Shown one piece after another: positions 43,495 to 53,305 of a DNA stretch of 63,275 nt. Within the stretch, counting starts at the first letter, position 1, and each line of letters starts with the position of its first letter. The position numbers were made by a program, and so were the translations under genes. The notes beneath the pieces are model-generated. The model had not been told where the DNA came from. It was given only the letters and a program-made list of their open reading frames with translations, and did not search any database. Location of the stretch: assembly GCA_903855945.1 (NCBI GenBank), contig CAIOAK010000046.1, forward strand, positions 1 to 63,275. The letters are read 5' to 3'. Origin of the DNA: an uncultured Anaeromyxobacter sp. GTDB taxonomy: Bacteria; Myxococcota; Myxococcia; Myxococcales; Anaeromyxobacteraceae.

Positions 43495-43523
43495 TTTTTA
43501 CCGCCCGGCCCGCCCCCCGTCAA
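43495..43523 (-). promoter_or_regulatory. Promoter of rpsT
   Basis: On the minus strand TTGACG (43523-43518), a 17-base spacer and TAAAAA (43500-43495). Transcription would start near 43488, about 30 bases before the TTG start codon. Confidence 0.65.
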
Positions 43524-43796
43524 GGGGCATGGCGGAGAGGGCCGATCGGACGACACGGTGAGTTATCCACTTCCGAATAAATTGAAACGAGAAATGACCC
43601 GCACGGGGCGTGCCCTGTACAGGCAGGCGGCGAGCGACAGCTTCAAGTACCTGAATTTACTAGAGTGATGAAGATTGTGAAACTCGGGGACGCTGTGTCG
43701 TGGAGGTGACGGGAGACGAAAACCCCTGTGACTGGGTGAGTTTGTCCACGTACTTTCCACGAAGAGCAAAAGTCCGGCGCAAACATTGAAAAGCTC
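43524..43796. other. AT-richer intergenic island with DnaA-box-like sites
   Basis: This gap between rpsT and mazG is visibly less G+C-rich than its surroundings. It holds TTATCCAC (43563-43570), TTGTCCACG (43742-43750) and TTTCCACG (43754-43761), all in one orientation and one or two bases off DnaA-box consensus, plus a 10-bp palindrome CCTGTACAGG (43614-43623). No gene was found. dnaA, dnaN and rnpA are not nearby, so replication origin status is not supported beyond these sites. Confidence 0.4.
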
Positions 43797-44633
43797 TTAG
43801 GTTTTATCGGAGGAGCACTTCGCCTCGTCCCAGAGCCGGTCCATCTGCCCGAGGGTCGCCTCTCCGTGGGGAGTGCCCTGGCGACGAAGCCCTTCCTCCA
43901 CGTGGTGGAAGCGGGAGATGAACTTCGCGATCGTTCCCCGGAGCGCATCCTCCGGTGGCACGCCGAGCTTCCGGGCCAGGTTCGCGGTGGCGAAGAGCAG
44001 GTCCCCGATCTCCTCCTCCACCCGGCTGCGGTCCCCCGACTCGATGGCCTCGTCCACCTCGGAGAGTTCCTCCGCCACCTTGGCCCGGGCCCCCGCCGCG
44101 TCGGGCCAGTCGAAGCCGATCCGGCTCGCCTTCTCTGCGAGTCGCTCGGCCCGGGCGAGCGCCGGCATCTCCCTCGGCACCCCCTCCAGGACGCTCTTCC
44201 CGCGCCCTTTGGCCTCGTTCTCCTTCCGCTTCAGGGCGGCCCACTGCTTCAGCACCCCGTCGGCATCCCGCACGTCGGGCGCCGTGGGGCCGGGCCGGTC
44301 GTCGGCCTCGCGTGCCCCGTCCCCGAAGACGTGCGGGTGGCGCGACAGGAGCTTCTCCGAGATGGCGTCGGCGACCCCCGCGAAGTCGAAGCGCCCCTCC
44401 TCCTCGGCGAGGCGCGCCTGGAACACGATCTGCAGGAGCAGGTCACCGAGTTCCTCCCGGTGCGCCTCCGGGTCCCCCGCGTCGATCGCCTCGAGGACCT
44501 CGTAGGTCTCCTCGAGGACGTAGGGACGGAGCGTGGCGAGTGTCTGCTCGCGGTCCCACGGGCAGCCGTCCGGCCCGCGGAGGCGGGCCATGATCGCGAC
44601 GAGGCGCTCCACTGCGGATGCGGTCCGGCTCAT
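43797..44633 (-). CDS. mazG: Nucleoside triphosphate pyrophosphohydrolase MazG
   Basis: 278 aa with two tandem MazG domains. It hydrolyses (d)NTPs to monophosphates and pyrophosphate. Domain 1 has PWDREQTLATLRPY and EETYEVLEAI then EELGDLLLQIVFQ (the EExxE and ExxD magnesium sites). Domain 2 has FDWPDAAGARAKVAEELSEV and EEIGDLLFATANLARKLGV. Both sites look intact. It starts at ATG 44633, divergent from the TPR protein by about 50 bp. Confidence 0.94.
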   Translation of the reverse strand: MSRTASAVERLVAIMARLRGPDGCPWDREQTLATLRPYVLEETYEVLEAIDAGDPEAHREELGDLLLQIVFQARLAEEEGRFDFAGVADAISEKLLSRHPHVFGDGAREADDRPGPTAPDVRDADGVLKQWAALKRKENEAKGRGKSVLEGVPREMPALARAERLAEKASRIGFDWPDAAGARAKVAEELSEVDEAIESGDRSRVEEEIGDLLFATANLARKLGVPPEDALRGTIAKFISRFHHVEEGLRRQGTPHGEATLGQMDRLWDEAKCSSDKT

Positions 44634-44680
44634 CGCCGGGTTCTAGCCCGGAATCCCCCGTGCTAGCATCGGAATCTCAC

Positions 44681-46735
44681 GTGAGGATCAAAGCGTTCGC
44701 CGCGGTCACCTGGCTTCTCCTCCTCGGGCCGTTCCCAGCCGGGGGGCAGGTCCACGCCCCCTCGCTCGTGGAGGGCGAGCTGCCCGCCGAGGAGCCGAAG
44801 GCGACGAACCCGAAGGGGGTCGAGCCGCTCCCTCCGGCCGCCACGGCGGTGCCCGCGACCACCCCGATCCCTCCCGGTGCGACCTCCGGCGTGTCGATCA
44901 CCGCCGATGATCTCCGGAGGCTGCAGCGCCCCCTCGAGCCGGTCCGCATCCCGGCCTCCCGCATCGACGAGATCGGCCGGGCGCGCCGCAAGGCCCTCCA
45001 GGAGCAGGACGGTCCGGCAGCCCGGGAGGCTTCGCGCGCGCTCCGCGACGCGATGCGGGCTCTCGGGATCGCGAGCCTGCCCTGGCACGCCGTCGCCGAG
45101 GTGCGCGAGAGCGAGCGTTCACTCAGAGTGAATGCGGTGGACGAAGCCATCGAGCACGCGCTCCTGGCGACCGAGCTCGCGTCGGATCTCCCCGAACCCT
45201 GGTTCGCGCTGGCCCGGGCGCGTCTCGCCGCCGACCCGACCCGTCCCGGGCCCGCCCTGGGCGCGGCGTGGGTGGGATTCCGCGCGGCCTACCGGGATCC
45301 CCATGTGGCCCGCGCGCTGCTCGGTGACCTGGCCGTGGCCGGCCTGGCCGCCCTGTTCGGCGCCGCCGCGCTCACCATCGGGCTGCTCTTCCTCTCTCGC
45401 CTCCGCCTCTTCCTGCACGACTTCGAGCACCTGCCCATCGTCCGCTCGGGCACGCCCTGGCAGGGAACGGTGGTCGCGCTCGCACTCCTCGCCCTCCCGG
45501 TCGTGCTGCGGCTCGGCCCCTTTGCCATCCTCTGCACGGCCGCCCTCGCGGCGTGGGCCTACCTGTCCCGCCCCGAACGGCTCACCGTGACCGTCGCGCT
45601 CCTCGCGCTCCTCGCGATGCCCTGGCTGGCGGGGGAGGCGGCGCGGGCCACCGCCTGGCAGGGGACGCTCGCCGACCCGGTCCACGAGATGGAGGTGGGA
45701 TGGCCGACGCCCGAGTTCGTGGCGGCCCTGAAGGTGCGGGGGGAGCGCGAGCGGCTCCCGTCCATGGCCCTGCTCGCGATCGGGCGATGGCACAAGAGGC
45801 AGGGGGACCTGGCCGAGGCGAGGCGCTGGTACGAGGCGGCGCTCGTCGCCGACCCCCGTTCCGCGGCCGCGCAGGTGGACCTGGGCAACGTCCTCTTCCT
45901 GCAGGACGACCTCGCGGGTGCGCGGACGGCCTACCTCGCGGCCATCGAGCGGGGGGGCGATCTCTCCACCGTCGCCGCCGCGCAGTACGACCTCTCCAAG
46001 CTCTACCTGCGCCTCGCCGCCGTCGGGCAGAGTTCCGAGGCCCGGCGCAAGGCCCAGATGGCCGACCCCGCGTACCTGGCCCGGTACGGTTCCGACGACG
46101 ACTTCCGCGCCAACGCGTGGCTGGTGGACGCGCTTCCGCCGATGGAGGCCCTGGCCGCCCTCGCCGAGCGCGACCCGGCCCACAGGGAGGTCGGGGAAGC
46201 CGTGCTCCACCGGGTGGCCGGACCCCTGGCGCGGTGGGGGTGGCCGTGGTTGCCGCTCGGGATGATCGGATCCCTCTGGCTGCTCGGGCTGCTCTTCCAG
46301 CGCCTCTCCCCCGCGGCGGCGTGCGATCGGTGCGGTCGGCCCGCCTGCCGTCGCTGCGACCCCGGTGCCGGGACGAACTGCGGCCAGTGCGTCAACGTCT
46401 ACCTCCGACCGGACGCGGTGGACGGGCGGGACCGCACTCGGAAGGAGGCCCAGGTGAGGCGCCACGCCCGGATCCGGCGGTGGACGGAGCGGGTGCTCGC
46501 GATCCTGGGAGGAGGGGCCGGGAACGTCGTGGGGGGGCGCCCGATCTCCGGCTTCGTGGTCCTCCTCCTGCTCCTCTTCCTCGGTACGCTCGCCTTCGCC
46601 TGGCACGGGATCGTCCCGATGCCGTTGCCGTCGCCGTTCGCCGCCGGGCTCCGGCTGGCGCTCGCGGTCCCCCTCTTCCTCGTCGTGTACGCCATCGCCG
46701 TGCGCGATGCCTTCCGTCGGACCCGGCCGGAGTGA
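44681..46735 (+). CDS. TPR-containing polytopic membrane protein with zinc ribbon
   Basis: 684 aa. Signal or first membrane segment: FAAVTWLLLLGPFPAGGQ. A helical periplasmic part follows, then four membrane helices (about residues 215-330, such as VAGLAALFGAAALTIGLLFL). A TPR-like region (RWHKRQGDLAEARRWYEAAL and QVDLGNVLFLQDDLAGARTA) comes next. The end has a zinc-ribbon-like Cys cluster (CDRCGRPACRRCDPG, then CGQC) and two more membrane helices. No catalytic motif is seen; similar proteins in myxobacteria are of unknown function. GTG 44681 is chosen as it opens the signal sequence. The DUF4388 gene starts four bases after its stop. Confidence 0.65.
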   Translation: MRIKAFAAVTWLLLLGPFPAGGQVHAPSLVEGELPAEEPKATNPKGVEPLPPAATAVPATTPIPPGATSGVSITADDLRRLQRPLEPVRIPASRIDEIGRARRKALQEQDGPAAREASRALRDAMRALGIASLPWHAVAEVRESERSLRVNAVDEAIEHALLATELASDLPEPWFALARARLAADPTRPGPALGAAWVGFRAAYRDPHVARALLGDLAVAGLAALFGAAALTIGLLFLSRLRLFLHDFEHLPIVRSGTPWQGTVVALALLALPVVLRLGPFAILCTAALAAWAYLSRPERLTVTVALLALLAMPWLAGEAARATAWQGTLADPVHEMEVGWPTPEFVAALKVRGERERLPSMALLAIGRWHKRQGDLAEARRWYEAALVADPRSAAAQVDLGNVLFLQDDLAGARTAYLAAIERGGDLSTVAAAQYDLSKLYLRLAAVGQSSEARRKAQMADPAYLARYGSDDDFRANAWLVDALPPMEALAALAERDPAHREVGEAVLHRVAGPLARWGWPWLPLGMIGSLWLLGLLFQRLSPAAACDRCGRPACRRCDPGAGTNCGQCVNVYLRPDAVDGRDRTRKEAQVRRHARIRRWTERVLAILGGGAGNVVGGRPISGFVVLLLLLFLGTLAFAWHGIVPMPLPSPFAAGLRLALAVPLFLVVYAIAVRDAFRRTRPE
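45118..45132. repeat. TTCAC-N5-GTGAA palindrome, copy 4
   Basis: Exact copy (spacer TCAGA) in the TPR membrane gene, in the longer form TTCACT-N3-AGTGAA. It reads Ser(TCA)-Leu-Arg(AGA)-Val(GTG)-Asn(AAT); TCA, AGA and AAT are all rare codons here. Confidence 0.7.
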
Positions 46736-46739
46736 GCCC

Positions 46740-47840
46740 ATGGCCCTGACCGGCACGCTCCAGGATTTCGGGATCGCGGAGATCCTCCAGCTCATCGGCC
46801 AGCAGTCGAAGAGTGGCGTCCTCCACGTCGAGGCGCGCGCCGAGGAGATCCACGTCGCCATGTCGAACGGGTCGGTGGTGAGCGCCGAGTACGCGGGCCG
46901 GAGGGCCCGCGATCGCCTCGGGAGCCTGCTCGTGCGCGCGGAGCTCATCGCCCCGGGGCAGCTGGAGAAGGCGCTCGCGCTCCAGAAGAGGACGCTGCGC
47001 CGGCTGGGAGACGTCCTCGTCGAGATGGGTGCGGTGACGCAGGAGCAGCTCCGGGAGACGACCGCGCTCCAGACTTCCCAGACCCTCTACCGGCTCTTCG
47101 AGTGGAAGACCGGGAGCTACCACTTCGAGCCCCGCGACGTCACGTTCGATCCCGAGACCGTGACCCCGATGCGCTGCGAGTCGGTGCTCCTCGAGGGGTA
47201 CCGGATCCTCGACGAGTGGCCGATGGTGCGGCGCAAGATCACCTCGCCCGAGATGACCTTCGACCGGCTCCAGGAGCTCGAGACTCCCGGCGCGCTCGGG
47301 CGCAGCGAGTGGCGGGTGTACAGGCTGGCCGTGCCCGGGGCCACGGTGGAGCGGATCACCGATCGATCCAGGCTCGGCGAGTTCGAGACGGCCAAGGCCC
47401 TCTTCAACCTGGTGAACCTCGCGGTCCTGCGCGCGGTGGCGCCGCCGCCGCGGTCGGCGACCCAGGGAGTCGAGGCCTACGCCCGGGGATGGCGGGACCG
47501 GCTCCGGCGCGGGGCGGCGGGCGTGCTGGCCACCGCCGTGATCGGCATCGGGCTGGCGGCGCTCCTCCTCGTCGCCACCGGGCGAGGCGCATCCGGCGCA
47601 CCGGCAACGCAACCCCTCGACGACAACCGGCTGGAGCGGTTCGTCTCCCGCTACCAGGTGGAGCGGATCCGGGCCGCGCTCGAGGTGTACCGGGTCGAGA
47701 ACGGGGTCTATCCCGCCACCCTGGATGCGCTCGTCGATGCCGGGCTGGCCCGGCCGCGCGACCTCCGTTATCCGTGGAGCCAGCACCACGCCTACCGGCG
47801 CCAGGGGGAAGGCTACCTCCTCGCGCCCCCGCTGGAATGA
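46740..47840 (+). CDS. DUF4388 protein with membrane helix and pseudopilin-like C-terminus
   Basis: 366 aa. The N-terminal DUF4388 (PATAN-like) domain opens MALTGTLQDFGIAEILQLIG and is linked to gliding and signalling proteins in Myxococcota. A second helical region (ELIAPGQLEKALALQKRTLR) and a winged-helix-like part follow. A membrane segment (GVLATAVIGIGLAALLLVAT) leads to a C-terminal part RIRAALEVYRVENGVYPATL to 'RDLRYPWSQHHAYRR', which resembles the globular domain of GspG-type pseudopilins. The signalling domain is cytoplasmic and the pilin-like part outside. Function is not known. It follows the TPR protein by four bases. Confidence 0.72.
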   Translation: MALTGTLQDFGIAEILQLIGQQSKSGVLHVEARAEEIHVAMSNGSVVSAEYAGRRARDRLGSLLVRAELIAPGQLEKALALQKRTLRRLGDVLVEMGAVTQEQLRETTALQTSQTLYRLFEWKTGSYHFEPRDVTFDPETVTPMRCESVLLEGYRILDEWPMVRRKITSPEMTFDRLQELETPGALGRSEWRVYRLAVPGATVERITDRSRLGEFETAKALFNLVNLAVLRAVAPPPRSATQGVEAYARGWRDRLRRGAAGVLATAVIGIGLAALLLVATGRGASGAPATQPLDDNRLERFVSRYQVERIRAALEVYRVENGVYPATLDALVDAGLARPRDLRYPWSQHHAYRRQGEGYLLAPPLE

Positions 47841-47866
47841 TGGGCCCGCCGGCCCGAGGAGGAAGA

Positions 47867-48847
<981 letters not shown>

Positions 48848-48886
48848 CCGCGGGCCGAGCCCTGCGCTTGCCAACCGCCCGCCCGG

Positions 48887-51184
48887 GTGCCACCCTCCGC
48901 CCTCGTGGATCCAGAGAGCGACCCGCGCCTCGTCGTGCGCTCCACGCTCCGTCACCCGGAGCGCCTGGCCGTGGTCCTCCTGCTCGCCGTGGCGACCGTC
49001 GCCACGGCCATCCTCGCGGTCCCGGGTCCGCTTCCCGAGATGCCGGGGGAGGAGGCGCTCGGGCAGCCCGCCCCGACCACCATCCGGGCCACCCGCGACC
49101 TGGCCGTTCCCGACGAGGACGGGACGCGGCGCCGTCGCGAGGAAGCCGCGGGGGAGGAGCCGCGCGTCTTCGACCACGACCAGGGGGCCGCGGCCGAGGT
49201 GGGGGCCCGCATCCACGGGGCGTTCCAGCTCATGCGGACCACGGAGGCCGCCTGGCGCGCCCAGCGCGGGCCGGCCCGGAAGGAGACCCGCGCCGATGCG
49301 GCCGATCTCCGCCGCGCCTACGCCGCGCACCGGCACGATTTCGCCTCGCGCCTCCAGCTCTGGGTGGACGATCCGAGCTTCACCGCCCTCTCCGACGCCC
49401 GGTTCGGGGAAGGGGTGGAGTGGAACCTCCTCGGCCTCACGCGGGTCGGGCTGGCCAGGCCGCTCGTGGCGGATCGCTCGCTGCTCGCCGTCGATCGGGA
49501 GCGGGGCATCCGGATCCGGGAGGTGGGGAGCGGCTCGGCGCGCTCCGAGCAGGTGGTCCGGAACCTCGACGGCATCGACGATCTGGCCGCCGCCGGATCG
49601 GCCATCGAGGCGGGCGCCGCCGCGCTGCCCCACCTCTCGCCGGCGCTGCGCACCGCCCTCGCCAGCATCGCGATCGACCTCGTCGGCCCCTCGCTCGTGC
49701 TCTCCCAGGCCGAGACCGAGCGCCGCCGGGCCGTGGCCGCTTCCGCCGTCGCGCCCGTGGTGATCCCCCTCCGGCGCGGTGACGTGATCGTCCGCGCCGG
49801 CGAGCGTCTGGAGCGGCGCCACCTCTCCCTGCTCTCGGGGATGGAGGCCGAGACGCGCCTCTTCGATCGGGCCGCCATGCGGGTGGGCGCGGGCGTGCTC
49901 GTCGCCGTGACGCTCATCGTCCTCTGGGCGGCGGCGGCCCGGCTGGGAGGGCACATCCGCCCACGGCGGCGCGGCGCGCTCCTTCTCGTGCTCCTCTTCC
50001 TCGCCATGCTCGGTGCCGCCGCGGCGGGGGTGGCTGCGGCCGATCACCTCCGGGAGGTCGTTCGCCCCCTGGGCGCGGAGGCCTTCACCCTGCTCGTGCC
50101 GGTGCCCGCGGGCGCGGCGCTCGCGGCCATGCTCCTGTCGCCGGCCGCGGGCGTGCTGCTCGCCATCGCCGTGGGTTCGGCCGTGGGGCTCCTCGGCGCA
50201 CCGTCGGCGGTGATGGGCGTGCAGGTGACGCTGGCCTCGGTGGCCGCGGCGCTGCTCCTCGCGCGCGTGCAGCGGCGCCGGTACGTCTGGCGTGCCGGGC
50301 TCGCCGTGGGGGCGCTCCAGGTGCTCCTGGTGGCGGCAGGCTGGCTCTTCGCAGGCCGGGCCCGGCTCGAGGTTCCCCCGCTCGACCTCGCCGCCGCGCT
50401 CGGCGCCGCGTTCCTCTCCGGCGCCCTGCTCCTCCCGCTCGCGGTGGTGATCCTGGCGCCGCTCCTGGAGCGCGCCCTGGGGCTGGCGACCGATCTCCGC
50501 CTGCGCGACCTCGCCAGCCTGAACCATCCCGCCCTGAAGGAGCTCATCGTGCAGGCCCCCGGCACCTGGCACCACTCGGTGGTGGCGGGCACGCTCGCCG
50601 AGGCGGGTGCGCAGGCGGTCGGTGCCGACGCGCTGCTCGCCCGGGTCGGGGCCCACTTCCACGACCTCGGGAAGGGGTCCGATCCGGCCGCCTTCCCGGA
50701 GAACACCCGCGGGGAGAACCGGCTCGCCGAGCTCCCGCCCGAGGAGGCGACGGAGCGGGTCCGGCGCCACGTGGAGGTCGGCGTGGCCGCGGCCCGGCGC
50801 TGGAAGCTGCCCCGGGCGGTCGTGGACATCGTCCAGCAGCACCACGGAACCCGGCTCGTCTCGTCGTCGGTCCGCTACCCGGGGCCGCGGCCGCGAAGCC
50901 GCGAGGCCGGGCTCGTGCTGATCGCCGACGCCTGCGAGACCTCCGCACGGGAGGCCACCGAGACCTCCCCGGAGCGGTTCCTCCAGCTCGTCCGCCGCCG
51001 CATCGCCGAGGCCGTCGAGGAGGGTCAGCTCGACGAGAGCGAGTTCACCATCGGCGATCTCGACGCCGTCGCCCGGGCCATGGCCGCCGCCCTCCACTCC
51101 GTGTACCGCTCCCGTTCCGCGGGGCTCTCCCAGCCACCGTCGCCCGCCGACCGGGGCCTTCCGCTCCAGCTCGTCCGTCCGTGA
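48887..51184 (+). CDS. 7TM-HD phosphodiesterase, PgpH-like (c-di-AMP)
   Basis: 765 aa. An N-terminal membrane helix (LAVVLLLAVATVATAILAV) is followed by a periplasmic 7TMR-HDED domain of about 300 residues, then seven membrane helices and a cytoplasmic HD domain. HD motifs are LIVQAPGTWHHSVVAGTLAE, AHFHDLGKGSDPAAF and VDIVQQHHGTRLV, giving the bimetal His/Asp set. PgpH enzymes break down cyclic di-AMP. No DacA cyclase is in the window. GTG 48887 is the chosen start; GTG 48905 would also serve. The stop overlaps ybeY by 4 bp. Confidence 0.88.
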   Translation: MPPSALVDPESDPRLVVRSTLRHPERLAVVLLLAVATVATAILAVPGPLPEMPGEEALGQPAPTTIRATRDLAVPDEDGTRRRREEAAGEEPRVFDHDQGAAAEVGARIHGAFQLMRTTEAAWRAQRGPARKETRADAADLRRAYAAHRHDFASRLQLWVDDPSFTALSDARFGEGVEWNLLGLTRVGLARPLVADRSLLAVDRERGIRIREVGSGSARSEQVVRNLDGIDDLAAAGSAIEAGAAALPHLSPALRTALASIAIDLVGPSLVLSQAETERRRAVAASAVAPVVIPLRRGDVIVRAGERLERRHLSLLSGMEAETRLFDRAAMRVGAGVLVAVTLIVLWAAAARLGGHIRPRRRGALLLVLLFLAMLGAAAAGVAAADHLREVVRPLGAEAFTLLVPVPAGAALAAMLLSPAAGVLLAIAVGSAVGLLGAPSAVMGVQVTLASVAAALLLARVQRRRYVWRAGLAVGALQVLLVAAGWLFAGRARLEVPPLDLAAALGAAFLSGALLLPLAVVILAPLLERALGLATDLRLRDLASLNHPALKELIVQAPGTWHHSVVAGTLAEAGAQAVGADALLARVGAHFHDLGKGSDPAAFPENTRGENRLAELPPEEATERVRRHVEVGVAAARRWKLPRAVVDIVQQHHGTRLVSSSVRYPGPRPRSREAGLVLIADACETSAREATETSPERFLQLVRRRIAEAVEEGQLDESEFTIGDLDAVARAMAAALHSVYRSRSAGLSQPPSPADRGLPLQLVRP

Positions 51185-51639
51185 CCGTCGAGATCCGCTG
51201 CGAGCATCCGTCCGGGGGAGCGGTGGTGCGGCGCGTGCGCGCCCGCATCGGCTCCATGCTGGCCGTGCTCGGCCGCCCGGAGGCGGGGGTGTCGGTGCTC
51301 CTGACCACCGACGGCCGGATCCGCACCCTCAACCGGCGCTGGCGGAAGGTCGACCACGCCACCGACGTCCTCTCCTTCCCGGCCGACGATCCGGCGGGGA
51401 GCGGACCGTACCTCGGCGACCTGGCGGTGTGCCTCGACGTGGCGGCGCGCCGGGCGCCGCGGGGCGGGCGCACGCTCGGTGAGGAGGTCGATCGCTACGT
51501 GGCGCACGGCCTCCTCCACCTGCTCGGCCACGACCACGACCGCCCCGGCCGGGCGCGCGAGATGGCCCGCATCGAGGCCCTGCTCCTCGGGAGCGACGGG
51601 ATGGTGGCCGGCGCGCGGGGGAAGGGGAGCGTCCGATGA
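51181..51639 (+). CDS. ybeY: Endoribonuclease YbeY
   Basis: 152 aa. A zinc-dependent RNase for 16S rRNA 3' end maturation and ribosome quality control. The zinc site is VAHGLLHLLGHDHDRPGR (H-x3-H-x5-H), and 'DHATDVLSFP' is the other conserved element. GTG 51181 overlaps the pgpH stop and the stop overlaps lnt, so all three are coupled. A diacylglycerol kinase gene, which often follows ybeY elsewhere, is absent. Confidence 0.95.
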   Translation: MTVEIRCEHPSGGAVVRRVRARIGSMLAVLGRPEAGVSVLLTTDGRIRTLNRRWRKVDHATDVLSFPADDPAGSGPYLGDLAVCLDVAARRAPRGGRTLGEEVDRYVAHGLLHLLGHDHDRPGRAREMARIEALLLGSDGMVAGARGKGSVR

Positions 51640-53300
51640 GGGCACGGGCCGGACGATTCGCGCTCGCCGCGCTGGGTGGGGTTCTCGAGGCCCTGGCGCT
51701 CCCGCTGGTGGTGCCGGGGCTCGGGCTGCGCCAGGTCGATCCGGCCGGCTTCCTGGAGCTCCTCGGTTGGGTGGGGCTCGTGCCCGCGCTCCTCGCCCTG
51801 GGACGGGCGAGCGGAGCGCTGGAGGCGGCGCTCCTCGGACTCACCGCCGGCGCAGCGGCCTTCTACGTCACCATCTACTGGGTGAGCCACGCCATGACCG
51901 CGTTCGGCGGCCTCTCCCAGGGGGTGGCCTTCGTCGGGCTCACCGCGCTCGTCCTCTACATGGCAGCCCACTGGGCCGGGGCCTTCTGGGGATCCTTCGT
52001 CATCCGCCGCCGCACCGGCTGGCCGCTCTGGGCGCACCTCCCGGTGGTCTGGGTCGCCACCGAGTTCTCGCGCAACTACCTCTTCACCGGCTTTCCCTGG
52101 GGCAACCTGGGCTACACCCAGGTGCGCAACGGCCCGGTGGCGCAGCTCGCGGCGCTGGGGGGCGTGTACGCGGTGGCCGGTCTCGTCCTGCTCGTGAACT
52201 GCGTCGCGGCGGCCTGGTGGACCCGCCTGCGCGCCGGATCGGCGGTGCCCCGCCCCTGGAAGGGGACGGCGGTGGCCGCGGTGCTCCTCGCCGCCACGCT
52301 GGCCCACGGCGCCTGGCGCCTCGCGTCGGTGCGGCGGGAGATGGCGAGTTCACCGTGGGTGAAAATCGGCCTGGTCCAGGCCAACGTGAGTCAGGAGGTG
52401 AAGAACCAGGGCCCGCGCCACGCACAGCGGATCGTCGGGCGGATGTGGCCGCTCACGGAGGAGGCCGATCGGCAGGGAGCCGCGCTGGTGGCCTGGCCGG
52501 AGGCCTCCTGGCCCCTCGCGCTGCCGCCCGACCTCCGGAACCTGAGAGCGGCGGCGCCCGACCTCCCGCCGCTCCGGCAGGCCCACCTGCTGCTGGGCGC
52601 CACCACCCTGAAGTGGATCGTCGGGCCGGACGGGCGCGTGCCCCAGGTGGAGAACTCGGCCTTCCTGCTCGATCCCTCGCTGGAGGTCGAGGATCGCTAC
52701 GTGAAGCACCACCTCGTCCCGTATGGCGAGTACGTTCCGCTCCGCGAGTGGCTGCCCTTCCTGCGATCGGTCGTGCCCGCGATGGCGCCCGTCGCGGCGG
52801 GTGGGAAGCTCGCCCCCATGCACTTCGAGAGCGGGGGGCGCAGCTACTCCTTCGCCCCGATGATCTGCTTCGACGCCATCTTCCCGGAGGTGGCCCGCAC
52901 CTTCGCCCTCCAGGGCGTCGACTTCCTCGTGAACCCCACCAACGACGCCTGGTACGGATACTCCTCGGGCCCCTACCAGTTCCTGGCCATCGTGCGCATG
53001 CGGGCCATCGAGACCGGCCGATCGGTGGCCCGCCCGGCCTACGCCGGGGTGAGCGCCCTCATCCTCCCCACCGGCGAGGTGCTGCCGGGCGCCCTGGAGG
53101 TGGGACCGGTCGACCGGGCGCTCGCCCCCGATCCCGACGAGCCGCCGCGGCTGCTCGTCGGCGAGCTGCCCGTCTTGCGGGGTCGCACGCCGTACACTAG
53201 ATTCGGCGACCTGTTCGCGTGGGGCTGCGGGATCGCGTCGGCCCTCATGCTGGGCGCGGCGTTCCTTCGCCGGCCCGCCCGCACCCAGGAAGGTAGCTGA
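51636..53300 (+). CDS. lnt: Apolipoprotein N-acyltransferase
   Basis: 554 aa inner-membrane enzyme. It adds the third acyl chain to lipoproteins. About six N-terminal helices precede a nitrilase-fold domain with the catalytic Glu in VAWPEASWPLA, Lys in HHLVPYGEYVPLREW and Cys in FAPMICFDAIFPEV. It can process the several lipobox proteins seen here. ATG overlaps ybeY. One TTCAC-N5-GTGAA palindrome lies inside the gene. Confidence 0.93.
   Translation: MRARAGRFALAALGGVLEALALPLVVPGLGLRQVDPAGFLELLGWVGLVPALLALGRASGALEAALLGLTAGAAAFYVTIYWVSHAMTAFGGLSQGVAFVGLTALVLYMAAHWAGAFWGSFVIRRRTGWPLWAHLPVVWVATEFSRNYLFTGFPWGNLGYTQVRNGPVAQLAALGGVYAVAGLVLLVNCVAAAWWTRLRAGSAVPRPWKGTAVAAVLLAATLAHGAWRLASVRREMASSPWVKIGLVQANVSQEVKNQGPRHAQRIVGRMWPLTEEADRQGAALVAWPEASWPLALPPDLRNLRAAAPDLPPLRQAHLLLGATTLKWIVGPDGRVPQVENSAFLLDPSLEVEDRYVKHHLVPYGEYVPLREWLPFLRSVVPAMAPVAAGGKLAPMHFESGGRSYSFAPMICFDAIFPEVARTFALQGVDFLVNPTNDAWYGYSSGPYQFLAIVRMRAIETGRSVARPAYAGVSALILPTGEVLPGALEVGPVDRALAPDPDEPPRLLVGELPVLRGRTPYTRFGDLFAWGCGIASALMLGAAFLRRPARTQEGS
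52349..52363. repeat. TTCAC-N5-GTGAA palindrome, copy 5
   Basis: Exact copy (spacer CGTGG) inside lnt. It reads Ser(TCA)-Pro-Trp-Val(GTG)-Lys(AAA), again in the TCA/GTG phase. Confidence 0.7.
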
Positions 53301-53305
53301 CCGCC

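Noticed and set aside
43524-43796. Replication origin next to rpsT, as in some Alphaproteobacteria
   Set aside because: dnaA, dnaN, recF and rnpA are absent from the neighbourhood and the boxes are imperfect; kept only as a DnaA-box-like island.
46300-46420. Cys cluster in the TPR membrane protein as an iron-sulfur site
   Set aside because: CxxC spacing with basic flanks fits a zinc ribbon better, and no redox partner is adjacent.
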